Origin: Bacteroidales bacterium UBA3810
Lineage (GTDB): Bacteria > Bacteroidota > Bacteroidia > Bacteroidales > Paludibacteraceae
NCBI GenBank assembly: GCA_002368645.1
Contig: DFEE01000032.1
Span: forward strand, 1,020-65,019
Length of the DNA stretch: 64,000 nt
Direction: 5' to 3'
The notes under the pieces: generated by a model
What the model was told of the DNA's origin: nothing
Database searches by the model: none
What the model saw: the letters and a program-made list of their open reading frames with translations, nothing else
Translations under genes and position numbers: made by a program
Part shown: one piece after another, positions 50,406 to 57,725 of the stretch
Numbering within the stretch: the stretch's first letter is position 1
Layout of the letters: every line of letters starts with the position of its first letter

Positions 50406-51175
50406 TACTTAGCGATATATTGAATATCATCGAGTCTGCTGCGCCCTTGAAGTGGCAAGAACAATGGGATAACTCGGGGCTGCAAGTAGGTGATTTAAAC
50501 GCGAATATTCAAAAGGCGTTATTGACCACAGACCTCACGGAGACGGTGGTCAATGAGGCTATTTCATGTGGCTGCCAACTCATTATCAGCCATCATCCCT
50601 TACTCTTTCATGGACTCAAACACCTGACGGGCGCGACCCCGCAGGAGAGGATTGTTGAAACCGCGCTTAAAAACGGTATTGCCATCTACTCCTCTCATAC
50701 CGCCATGGATAGTTACATCCATGGAGTTAGTGGTCGTATGGCGGAAAAGATAGGACTGAACCGGTACCGGATCTTAGTCCCTTCCGTGACCTATGGGGAA
50801 GAAGTCGGCTTGGGTGTCATAGGGACGCTCCCGCAAGCCGTTAAAACGGTTGACTTCGTGCAGCATGTCAAGACTGTTTTTGGCGCGCAATGGATTCGCT
50901 ATACCGAAGGTAAAAACTCCGTTCAAACCGTCGCTCTATGCGGTGGAGCCGGCGCTGAGTTCGTTTCCGAAGCTATCCGGCAAGGAGCTGACGCCTATAT
51001 CTCTGCTGACTTTAAGTACCACGATTTGCAGGCTGTCGCAGACCAATTAGTGGTCATTGACATGGACCATTGGGTTTCAGAGCATTTTACTCGCGAAATA
51101 TTCCAAGAATTATTGGCGGGAAAAGTTGAAACCATTATTTCTAAAGAAGACAGAAGTCCGATTAAAACACTATAA
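50402..51175 (+). CDS. NIF3/GTP cyclohydrolase I type 2-like metal protein
   Basis: A 257-residue dinuclear-metal protein. The start is TTG (50402-50404), overlapping the TGA of the previous gene as TTGA: no ATG exists before residue 101, and the family N-terminus LSDILNIIESAAPLKWQEQW needs it. Metal ligands are in SHHPLLFHGLK and DMDHWVSEHF; EDWDNSGLQVGD-type sequence follows the start. NIF3 proteins are universal and of debated function. Compared with longer relatives it lacks the CutA-like insert. Confidence 0.92.
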   Translation: MILSDILNIIESAAPLKWQEQWDNSGLQVGDLNANIQKALLTTDLTETVVNEAISCGCQLIISHHPLLFHGLKHLTGATPQERIVETALKNGIAIYSSHTAMDSYIHGVSGRMAEKIGLNRYRILVPSVTYGEEVGLGVIGTLPQAVKTVDFVQHVKTVFGAQWIRYTEGKNSVQTVALCGGAGAEFVSEAIRQGADAYISADFKYHDLQAVADQLVVIDMDHWVSEHFTREIFQELLAGKVETIISKEDRSPIKTL

Positions 51176-51187
51176 ATATATATAACT

Positions 51188-51940
51188 ATGGCAAAAGAAG
51201 TAAAAGAAATGACCGTAGAAGAGAAACTCAAAACTCTCTACGAACTGCAGCAAGTTGACTCGAAGATTGATGAGTTGCGTATTCTCGCCGGAGAACTCCC
51301 CCAGGAGGTGAAGGATATGTCCGACGAAGTAGAAGGACTGCAGACCCGTCTCAGCAATATCAATGCCGAGATTAAAGAGTGCGATGTTCAAATCGCCGAT
51401 CGTAAGGTGAAGATTGATAATGCCAAAGCTGCTATTGCCCGCTATAAGGAACAGCAGGATAATGTGCGCAACAATCGTGAGTTTGATAACCTTTCTAAGG
51501 AGATTGAGTATCAAGAGACCGATATTGAGTTGAGCCAGAAGAATATCCGTCGCTACGAAGAGCAGAAAGAAGCCGCTGTCGCCGAGAAAGACCGCACTAC
51601 CCAGGCTATCACCGAGAAGAGTGCTGACCTGAATCAGAAGAAGGAAGAGCTCGATAAAATCCTCCAAGAGACCAAAGCCGAAACCGACACCCTCATGCTT
51701 CAAGCGGCAGAGTTGGAGAAGAAGATTGACGAGCGGCACTTAGCTGCCTTCAAAAGGATCCGCAAAAATGCCCATAACGGATTGGCTGTCGTTAAAGTAG
51801 AACGCGACTCTTGTGGTGGTTGCCACGCTAAGGTTCCGGCACAAAGACAATTGGATATCCGCTTGCATAAGAAGATTATCGTTTGCGAGTTCTGCGGACG
51901 TATCCTCGTCGATAGCGAAATGGTGGATAAGAAAAAGTAA
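51188..51940 (+). CDS. Coiled-coil zinc-ribbon protein (zf-RING_7/DUF164, CdsZ-like)
   Basis: A 250-residue protein that is almost entirely a long antiparallel coiled coil (about 10-190), ending in a C4 zinc ribbon: CGGCHAKVP and CEFCGRILVD. Relatives help nucleic-acid-binding or secretion processes, with no firm role. It follows the NIF3 gene by 12 bp, an order conserved in Bacteroidetes. Confidence 0.9.
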   Translation: MAKEVKEMTVEEKLKTLYELQQVDSKIDELRILAGELPQEVKDMSDEVEGLQTRLSNINAEIKECDVQIADRKVKIDNAKAAIARYKEQQDNVRNNREFDNLSKEIEYQETDIELSQKNIRRYEEQKEAAVAEKDRTTQAITEKSADLNQKKEELDKILQETKAETDTLMLQAAELEKKIDERHLAAFKRIRKNAHNGLAVVKVERDSCGGCHAKVPAQRQLDIRLHKKIIVCEFCGRILVDSEMVDKKK

Positions 51941-51948
51941 ACTTAAAC

Positions 51949-51974
51949 CCAAAATGGTCTAATGGCCGATTTGG
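51949..51974. terminator. Weak bidirectional hairpin between convergent genes
   Basis: CCAAAATGG (51949-51957) and CCGATTTGG (51966-51974) pair at seven of nine positions. It fills the gap before the end of the topoisomerase gene. Confidence 0.3.
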
Positions 51975-51975
51975 C

Positions 51976-54594
51976 TTAAAATAAACTCAATTGGTCGTCC
52001 ACAGGTTTAGACGATTCCGGAACGGAAGCATCTATCTCAATGGGGACATCTAAAACGGAAGGAACATCTGCTGCAGTGGGTGTTTCTTTGTTTTCATCGG
52101 GATTTTCGGAAGCCTCTTCTGGTTCAGGATCCGGCTCCGGCGTGATATCATTGATGGCGGATACCTCCAAGGTCGTAATTCGTTTGCCTTTTGCTTTGGG
52201 GGACTTGGCATCGATAAAATCCTCCATGTTGATAATCATTTTTTCCCTGTTTTCATCGGCATAAATGACCTCAAAGATAGGAGCATCCTTGTCGGTTAAA
52301 ATAGTGATGGAACTGTCCTTGTTGTTGCCCAGGAAGTTTTGAACTTTTGCTGTGGCGTCAAAAGTGAATCGTTTGCCGTAGTAATACCCTAACTCCGCAT
52401 TCCACATTGCCAAGGTCCATATCTTCTCTGGTGCAAACTTCTCAATCCGTAACCAGCCTGCTTCAAAGTGCGCCGTTTCTTCAAACGTGTTGAGATAATA
52501 ATCTCCATTAGGCATGATTACCAATATCCGGTCTTCCTCTTGGAACTCACCGAGATACGTGCCCTGCCCGTCGTAATTGATACGAAGCACATCGGGGTCG
52601 AACCATACCTTGCGACCGCCTAAGGTCGAATGACCTTTTTGCTTGAGGGTGATTGACTTTATTTCGTATTTCGTGAGTAAATTGCCTCGGGCGCTGCGGC
52701 TCTTGACGGCCAACTCGGAAAGGTCCTTGTAGGATTCCATTTTCTTCAAATGAAGTGCCGGCTTTAACGCAACTTTTATCACTTCAGCCTCTCCGTTGGG
52801 GTTGGCGGTGAAATAAACAACCTTACTGCCTTCTTTGCCTTGTGTCAAGTCGTATTCTTTATCTTTCGCTACCCCCGATACATAGAAGCGCTTCATGTAA
52901 TACGCCCCCTTCTTACCGTCGCGATACACTACATTATAAATTGTGCGGGTGTCGTTCTTCTTGAATATATCCACATGCAGAATATCCGTGCCGATAAATA
53001 TCTTGTCCGCCACTTTGGTAATCTTGTATTTACCATCTTTGTGGAAGATAATAATGTCGTCTAAATCGGAGCAATTGCATAGGAACTTATCTTTCTTGAG
53101 ACCGGTCCCGATGAAACCTTCTTCGAGATTGATATAGAGCTTTTCATTCGCTTCGACAACGGTCTTGACATTGATGGATGCGAAATTGCGCACCTCGGTC
53201 TTGCGAGGGTAGCGCTCGCCATACTTGGCTTTAAGATTTTCAAACCACCGTATAGTGTACTCCGTGAGATGAGCGAGATTTTTCTCGCACGCCTTTATCT
53301 TACGCTCCAGCTCCTTCATCAGTTCATCCGCTTTCTTGGCATCAAACTTCGTGATGCGAATCATGCGAATCTCAAAGAGCTTCTCTATATCCTCTGTACG
53401 AACCTCGCGAATGAGTTGCAACTTGAACGGCTCTAACGCTTTGTCCACAAAGGCTATTAACTTCTCTTTGTTGGGCGCCTCCTCGTAGCCTTGTTCCTTA
53501 TAAATGCGGTTCTCAATAAAGATGCGCTCCAAGGAGGTGTAGAAATACTGCTCTTGTAACTCGGATTTCTCTATCTCTAATTCCCATTTGAGCAACTCTT
53601 TGGTGTGCTCCGTGGACATCTTCAAGAGCGTCGTGATATTGGTGAAAATCGGTTTCTTGTTCTCAATAACGCAACAGTTCGGTGAGATAGACGTCTCGCA
53701 ATCCGTGAAGGCATATAAAGCATCTATCGTCTTGTCCGACGAAGCGCCCGGAGCAAGTTGAACAACCACTTTTGCCTCGTTCGTCGTGAAATCGTCAACT
53801 TTGCGAATTTTTATCTTCCCCTTCTCCTGAGCTTTGATAATGGTCTCTATAATCTTGGTCGAAGTGGTACCATAGGGCACTTGGCTGATGATAAGGGTCT
53901 TATTATCATCGGCTTTCGTTATTTTGGAGCGCAACTTAATGCTTCCCCCACGCTCACCGTCATTATATCGGCTGACGTCAACTTCGCCGCCCGTCGGGAA
54001 ATCTGGATATAATTGAAACTCTTCACCGCGTAAATAGGCCAACGACGCATCGCATAACTCGTTGAAATTATGCGGCATAATCTTAACGCTTAGGCCTACG
54101 GCAATACCTTCGGCACCTTGGGCTAAGAGTAGGGGAAACTTAATCGGTAGATTGATGGGCTCTTTCTTGCGACCGTCATACGACAGCATCCAATGGGTCG
54201 TCTTGGCGTTAAAAACCGTTTCGAGGGCGAACTTACTAAGCCGGGCTTCTATGTAACGAGGAGCGGCTGCACCGTCTCCCGTCAGGATATTTCCCCAGTT
54301 CCCTTGACAATCAATCAGCAAGTCTTTTTGCCCCAATTGCACCAACGCATCACCTATCGACGCATCGCCGTGAGGGTGATATTGCATGGTCTGACCAACG
54401 ATATTCGCCACCTTGTTGTACTTGCCGTCATCGACCATCTTCATCGCATGAAGTATACGGCGTTGCACAGGCTTAAGACCGTCCTCTATTGCTGGGACGG
54501 CCCGCTCTAATATCACATACGAAGCATAGTCCAAGAACCAATCTTGGTACATGCCGTTAAGATGATATTTAATGCTGTCGTTGAACTCGGCCAT
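51976..54594 (-). CDS. parC: DNA topoisomerase IV subunit A
   Basis: An 872-residue type IIA topoisomerase subunit. The catalytic Tyr114 is in AAAPRYIEARLS, preceded by LKPVQRRILHAM and YHPHGDASIGDAL (the quinolone-determining area). The C-terminal region forms a beta-pinwheel without a canonical GyrA box, and an acidic, Pro/Glu-rich tail follows. It separates daughter chromosomes together with ParE, which is not in this window. A 55-residue membrane protein gene precedes it by 14 bp. Confidence 0.93.
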   Translation of the reverse strand: MAEFNDSIKYHLNGMYQDWFLDYASYVILERAVPAIEDGLKPVQRRILHAMKMVDDGKYNKVANIVGQTMQYHPHGDASIGDALVQLGQKDLLIDCQGNWGNILTGDGAAAPRYIEARLSKFALETVFNAKTTHWMLSYDGRKKEPINLPIKFPLLLAQGAEGIAVGLSVKIMPHNFNELCDASLAYLRGEEFQLYPDFPTGGEVDVSRYNDGERGGSIKLRSKITKADDNKTLIISQVPYGTTSTKIIETIIKAQEKGKIKIRKVDDFTTNEAKVVVQLAPGASSDKTIDALYAFTDCETSISPNCCVIENKKPIFTNITTLLKMSTEHTKELLKWELEIEKSELQEQYFYTSLERIFIENRIYKEQGYEEAPNKEKLIAFVDKALEPFKLQLIREVRTEDIEKLFEIRMIRITKFDAKKADELMKELERKIKACEKNLAHLTEYTIRWFENLKAKYGERYPRKTEVRNFASINVKTVVEANEKLYINLEEGFIGTGLKKDKFLCNCSDLDDIIIFHKDGKYKITKVADKIFIGTDILHVDIFKKNDTRTIYNVVYRDGKKGAYYMKRFYVSGVAKDKEYDLTQGKEGSKVVYFTANPNGEAEVIKVALKPALHLKKMESYKDLSELAVKSRSARGNLLTKYEIKSITLKQKGHSTLGGRKVWFDPDVLRINYDGQGTYLGEFQEEDRILVIMPNGDYYLNTFEETAHFEAGWLRIEKFAPEKIWTLAMWNAELGYYYGKRFTFDATAKVQNFLGNNKDSSITILTDKDAPIFEVIYADENREKMIINMEDFIDAKSPKAKGKRITTLEVSAINDITPEPDPEPEEASENPDENKETPTAADVPSVLDVPIEIDASVPESSKPVDDQLSLF

Positions 54595-54608
54595 GTCAAA
54601 TCACCTCC

Positions 54609-54776
54609 TTAATCGAGCTTACGATTAAGAATGATATGGCACAGAATACCTACTACTTCTAACACTAAACTGGTAATCAACAATGCGTTAGAAGGCAGTG
54701 CAAAACGATAAACTACCAAACAGCATACTCCCAGCAAAACAAGAATAATGCCTAAAAATCTTAAGAATGTATTCAT
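54609..54776 (-). CDS. 55-residue small membrane protein
   Basis: The ATG at 54776 starts MNTFLRFLGIILVLLGVCCL; two hydrophobic helices with a short SNA turn and an NRKLD end cover the protein. The longer frame to 54929 crosses the promoter. It lies 34 bp after the predicted transcription start and 14 bp before parC, so it leads that transcript. Similar two-helix proteins precede housekeeping genes in other Bacteroidales; the function is unknown. Confidence 0.75.
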   Translation of the reverse strand: MNTFLRFLGIILVLLGVCCLVVYRFALPSNALLITSLVLEVVGILCHIILNRKLD

Positions 54777-54816
54777 AATGGTATAAGTATAATAAGCGCT
54801 CCAATCTTTGCGGCTG

Positions 54817-54848
54817 CAAATATACAACAAATTTTTGGAATACGCAAA
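54817..54848 (-). promoter_or_regulatory. Promoter of the small membrane protein-parC operon
   Basis: Minus strand TTTG (54848-54845) and TATATTTG (54824-54817), 20-bp spacer. Confidence 0.75.
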
Positions 54849-54922
54849 TAAAAGTGCAAAATTTTTGAATTTATGCAAATATAGATAGAATTTCACTTCT
54901 TCAAAAGAATTTTGTAAATATT

Positions 54923-54954
54923 TTTGCAAATTTGAGAAAAATACTATAACTTTG
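54923..54954 (+). promoter_or_regulatory. Promoter of the FprA flavoprotein gene
   Basis: TTTG (54923-54926) and TAACTTTG (54947-54954), 20-bp spacer. Confidence 0.8.
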
Positions 54955-54973
54955 CAGAAAATTTTTAGGAATT

Positions 54974-56122
54974 ATGAAAAATATCAAGTATGTAGGGTGC
55001 GATGATGCAACTTTGGATTTGTTTGAAAGCCAATATGTATTGCCGGAAGGCATGTGTTACAATAGTTATGTACTACTCGGTGAGGCGCGCGTGGCGGTGA
55101 TGGATGCGGTGGATGCGCGTTGCTGCGAGGAGTGGCTCAAAAAGGTTGAAGAAATACTCGGCAACCGCAAACCCGATTACCTCGTTTGCCATCACATGGA
55201 ACCCGACCATAGCGGCTCAATAAATGCCTTTTTGACGAAATACCCCGAAACAATTGTCCTTTGCTCCAAACAGGCTACGGTCATGGCAGCGCAGTTTGGA
55301 ATTGACATAAAGAACCTGCAAGTGGTAGCCGAAGGACAGGTTATTGACCTCGGTGGACAAACACTGCAATTCGTTGCGGCGCCGATGATTCACTGGCCCG
55401 AAGTGATGATGTCCTATTGCCCCGAAGAACAAGTCCTCTTCTCTGCGGATGCCTTTGGTAAATTCGGTGTGTATCACGCGGACGAAGATGATTGGGCATG
55501 CGAAGCAAGACGCTACTACTTCAATATCGTCGGCAAATACGGAGCGCAAGTCGCCAATCTCCTTAAGAAATTGGCTGATAAGCCGATAACGACAATTGCC
55601 CCCTTGCACGGATATATGCTTGAAGGCGAGAAAAAAGACGAAGCTCTGCGGCTTTATAATATATGGAGTACATATGGCGTGGAGACCGAAGGGGTCTTAG
55701 TCGCTTATGCTTCTATCCACGGAAATACCGCTAAAGCCGCTCAGCAATTGGCAGAAATCCTCAAAACAAAAGGTGCTGGTAAAGTGGCTATTACTGATTT
55801 AACGCGGGACGACATGGCGGAGGCAATTGAGGATGCTTTCCGAATGGATAAGTTGGTGCTTTGCTGTGCTACGTATGATGGTGACATCTTCCCCCCTATG
55901 CATATGTTCCTGCATAAACTCCGCCTCAAAGGCTACCAAAATAGACGTGTCGCACTGGTTGAGAACGGCTCTTGGGCACCGCAAGCCGTACGCATCATGA
56001 AGGAAATGCTTGCTGCTTGCAAGAATATTGAGATTGTTGAACCGACCCTTACCATCCGAGGCGCACTCAAGCCCGAACAATCGGCGCAACTTGAGACACT
56101 CGCTGACGCATTGTTAGCATAA
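54974..56122 (+). CDS. FprA-type flavodiiron protein (oxygen/NO reductase)
   Basis: A 382-residue A-type flavoprotein. The N-terminal metallo-beta-lactamase domain carries the diiron ligands His74, Glu76, Asp78 and His79 in HHMEPDHSG, with His later in PMIHWPEVM and LHGYM. The C-terminal flavodoxin domain begins near residue 245 (VLVAYASIHGNT) and binds FMN. It reduces oxygen or nitric oxide with electrons from rubredoxin, and a rubredoxin gene lies 138 bp downstream on the same strand. That pairing is a classic anaerobe defence against oxygen. Confidence 0.94.
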   Translation: MKNIKYVGCDDATLDLFESQYVLPEGMCYNSYVLLGEARVAVMDAVDARCCEEWLKKVEEILGNRKPDYLVCHHMEPDHSGSINAFLTKYPETIVLCSKQATVMAAQFGIDIKNLQVVAEGQVIDLGGQTLQFVAAPMIHWPEVMMSYCPEEQVLFSADAFGKFGVYHADEDDWACEARRYYFNIVGKYGAQVANLLKKLADKPITTIAPLHGYMLEGEKKDEALRLYNIWSTYGVETEGVLVAYASIHGNTAKAAQQLAEILKTKGAGKVAITDLTRDDMAEAIEDAFRMDKLVLCCATYDGDIFPPMHMFLHKLRLKGYQNRRVALVENGSWAPQAVRIMKEMLAACKNIEIVEPTLTIRGALKPEQSAQLETLADALLA

Positions 56123-56149
56123 AGAGCACTGCCCCCTTCCGACCCCCTG

Positions 56150-56220
56150 ATATCTAGGCCTCCTGGTCCCCCGGCATCCTAGTATCCCGGTCTCCCGGCA
56201 CCCTGGGCATCCTGGCAACC
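56150..56220. repeat. GGATACCR-family 8-bp array, about nine units (inverted)
   Basis: Read on the minus strand: GGTTGCCA, GGATGCCC, a 9-bp unit, GGAGACCG, GGATACTA, GGATGCCG, GGGGACCA, GGAGGCCT and a degenerate end. It fills the spacer between the flavodiiron and rubredoxin genes. Confidence 0.8.
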
Positions 56221-56260
56221 AATTAACCAATATATTAACCCCCTTAAAAATCTAAACAGT

Positions 56261-56419
56261 ATGGCAAAGTACATTTGTGAAGTATGCGGGTACGAGTATG
56301 ACCCCGCAGTTGGTGATCCTGATAACGGCATTGCACCCGGCACTCCGTTTGAAGAACTTCCCGAAGATTGGACCTGTCCTCTCTGCGGCGTCGGAAAAGA
56401 CCAATTCGCAGAAGCGTAA
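56261..56419 (+). CDS. Rubredoxin
   Basis: A 52-residue iron protein too short for the usual ORF filters. The four iron ligands are Cys6 and Cys9 in YICEVCGYEYDP and Cys39 and Cys42 in TCPLCGVGKDQF. The conserved DWTCP and PGTPFEELP segments complete the fold. It hands electrons to the flavodiiron protein encoded just upstream; the tandem array between them may weaken co-transcription. A strong terminator follows. Confidence 0.97.
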   Translation: MAKYICEVCGYEYDPAVGDPDNGIAPGTPFEELPEDWTCPLCGVGKDQFAEA

Positions 56420-56427
56420 AATTCCCA

Positions 56428-56459
56428 AAGCGGGTGTGTCAATACTGGCACACCCGCTT
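56428..56459 (+). terminator. Terminator of the rubredoxin gene
   Basis: AAGCGGGTGTG (56428-56438) with CACACCCGCTT (56449-56459), then TTT. Confidence 0.85.
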
Positions 56460-56514
56460 TTCAACTATTCCCCTCACCCTCACGCTCATCATGTAATACT
56501 TGCGCCGTATCCGC

Positions 56515-56583
56515 ATCGGGTGCTGATCGGGTGCTCACCGAACCGTCCAAGAACCATCCGTGAACCATCGCCGAACAATCCCC
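56515..56583. repeat. 11-bp tandem repeats: ATCGGGTGCTS twice and GAACCATCCNN four times
   Basis: ATCGGGTGCTG/ATCGGGTGCTC (56515-56536) and GAACCGTCCAA, GAACCATCCGT, GAACCATCGCC, GAACAATCCCC (56540-56583). The 11-bp period matches the array at 15808. The spacer 56460-57200 holds no protein gene. Confidence 0.75.
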
Positions 56584-56678
56584 TAAAAACCGCCCTGTAG
56601 TACACCTGCCTCTTGCGGCATGATGTGGCTTATTCTTGCCTAATTCTGCCAACGGGTAAATGTCCACAAACTATATTT

Positions 56679-56706
56679 TCTGCATGCAAAGTGCAGATTT
56701 TTTTTG
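56679..56706 (+). terminator. Terminator-like hairpin in the spacer
   Basis: TCTGCA (56679-56684) with TGCAGA (56692-56697) followed by eight or nine T. No gene ends just upstream, so a non-coding transcript may end here. Confidence 0.6.
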
Positions 56707-56917
56707 ATATAGCCAAATAATCTTATATTTTTTATAATCGAAAAATCTTATGATTTTGCTTGCATGAAGCAAAAATAGAGCTTCTTATCCGAAAATTGGC
56801 ATGAGACGGTGTTAATAATCGGCATAATTCATAATGGAACTATAACGGATCTATAAAGGTGCTACGGGGATAGATAGGGTAGTGAAACCTAATCGCAAAG
56901 ACCTATGCAGGCTGGGT

Positions 56918-57019
56918 AAAGATTACAAAAAAAAGAAGGGTTGTCATCTCGACAACCACAATCTTTACTTAACCTTAAATCTAATACCATGAAAAACACG
57001 GTGCAAAAGTACTGCTAAT
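56918..57019 (+). other. Hairpin followed by a nine-codon frame
   Basis: AAAGATT (56918-56924) pairs with AATCTTT (56960-56966) and, inside, GGTTGTC (56939-56945) with GACAACC (56951-56957). After it comes a typical start context and ATG at 56990 with a nine-codon frame (MKNTVQKYC). It looks like a leader peptide or the remains of a gene start. No other feature is seen from 56707 to 57123. Confidence 0.35.
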
Positions 57020-57123
57020 TTTTGATATATGCAAATTTTTAACGAAAAAAGTGCAAAATATCTTTTTTTTGAAAACTCCACTTTGCAAAAAAATGCTAAT
57101 TTGCGACAAAATTATAAATTTTA

Positions 57124-57155
57124 TTTGCATATGTCAAAACATATTTGTAACTTTG
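57124..57155 (+). promoter_or_regulatory. Promoter of the sorting-domain/SusD operon
   Basis: TTTG (57124-57127) and TAACTTTG (57148-57155), 20-bp spacer, with the extended TTGCATATGTCA element. Confidence 0.8.
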
Positions 57156-57200
57156 CACGCCAAATCAGGTACTAAGCAAACAGTATTAAATAATATAAAC

Positions 57201-57719
57201 ATGAAAAAACAATTTCTTCTGCCCCTCTTTGTGCTTCTTGCCTGCATGGGAGCACGTGCTGAAGTGCCCGCCGGCGCGGCACTAATCAGTACCCGTAACC
57301 AATCAATGGATGATTCCTCATTAAGTATCGTCAGTCTGCAACGAATTGAATTGGCGCTTAGTGAACAAAACCAAGTGCAATCCGTTTTCATCTTCGAGGA
57401 TAACACTTCCGTGAGTTTCGATAATGTGGATGCAATATCTTTCGCGAGTGACAATAACGCTGTCACCGTAGAGCAAAAGGCTTTAACCGGACTGGATAAT
57501 GCGACCGAAAAGAAAATCCATATCTACCCCAATCCGGCTACTGAGAAGATTTATTTCTCCGGTATGAATGAACAGAGTAGAGGTTGTGTGATTAATGCTA
57601 ATGCGCAGAGGGTGTGTGAGATAAATGGCGAGCAGACAGATTTGGATGTGTCTTCCTGGCCGGTAGGTACCTATATTATCTGCATAGACAATGAGATTTT
57701 CAAACTGATTAAACAATAA
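57201..57719 (+). CDS. Small secreted protein with type IX sorting domain
   Basis: The ATG at 57201 gives a signal peptide ending at MGARAE. The 172-residue protein has a short N-terminal beta part (ISTRNQSMDDSSLSIVSLQ, VSFDNVDAISFAS) and a C-terminal type A sorting domain, seen as IHIYPNPATEKIYFSG and SSWPVGTYIICID...FKLIKQ. The tail directs export through the outer membrane by the type IX system and attachment to lipopolysaccharide. It is only about 80 residues plus the tail, so it may be a surface subunit. The SusD gene follows 6 bp later. Confidence 0.82.
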   Translation: MKKQFLLPLFVLLACMGARAEVPAGAALISTRNQSMDDSSLSIVSLQRIELALSEQNQVQSVFIFEDNTSVSFDNVDAISFASDNNAVTVEQKALTGLDNATEKKIHIYPNPATEKIYFSGMNEQSRGCVINANAQRVCEINGEQTDLDVSSWPVGTYIICIDNEIFKLIKQ

Positions 57720-57725
57720 CGAGCC

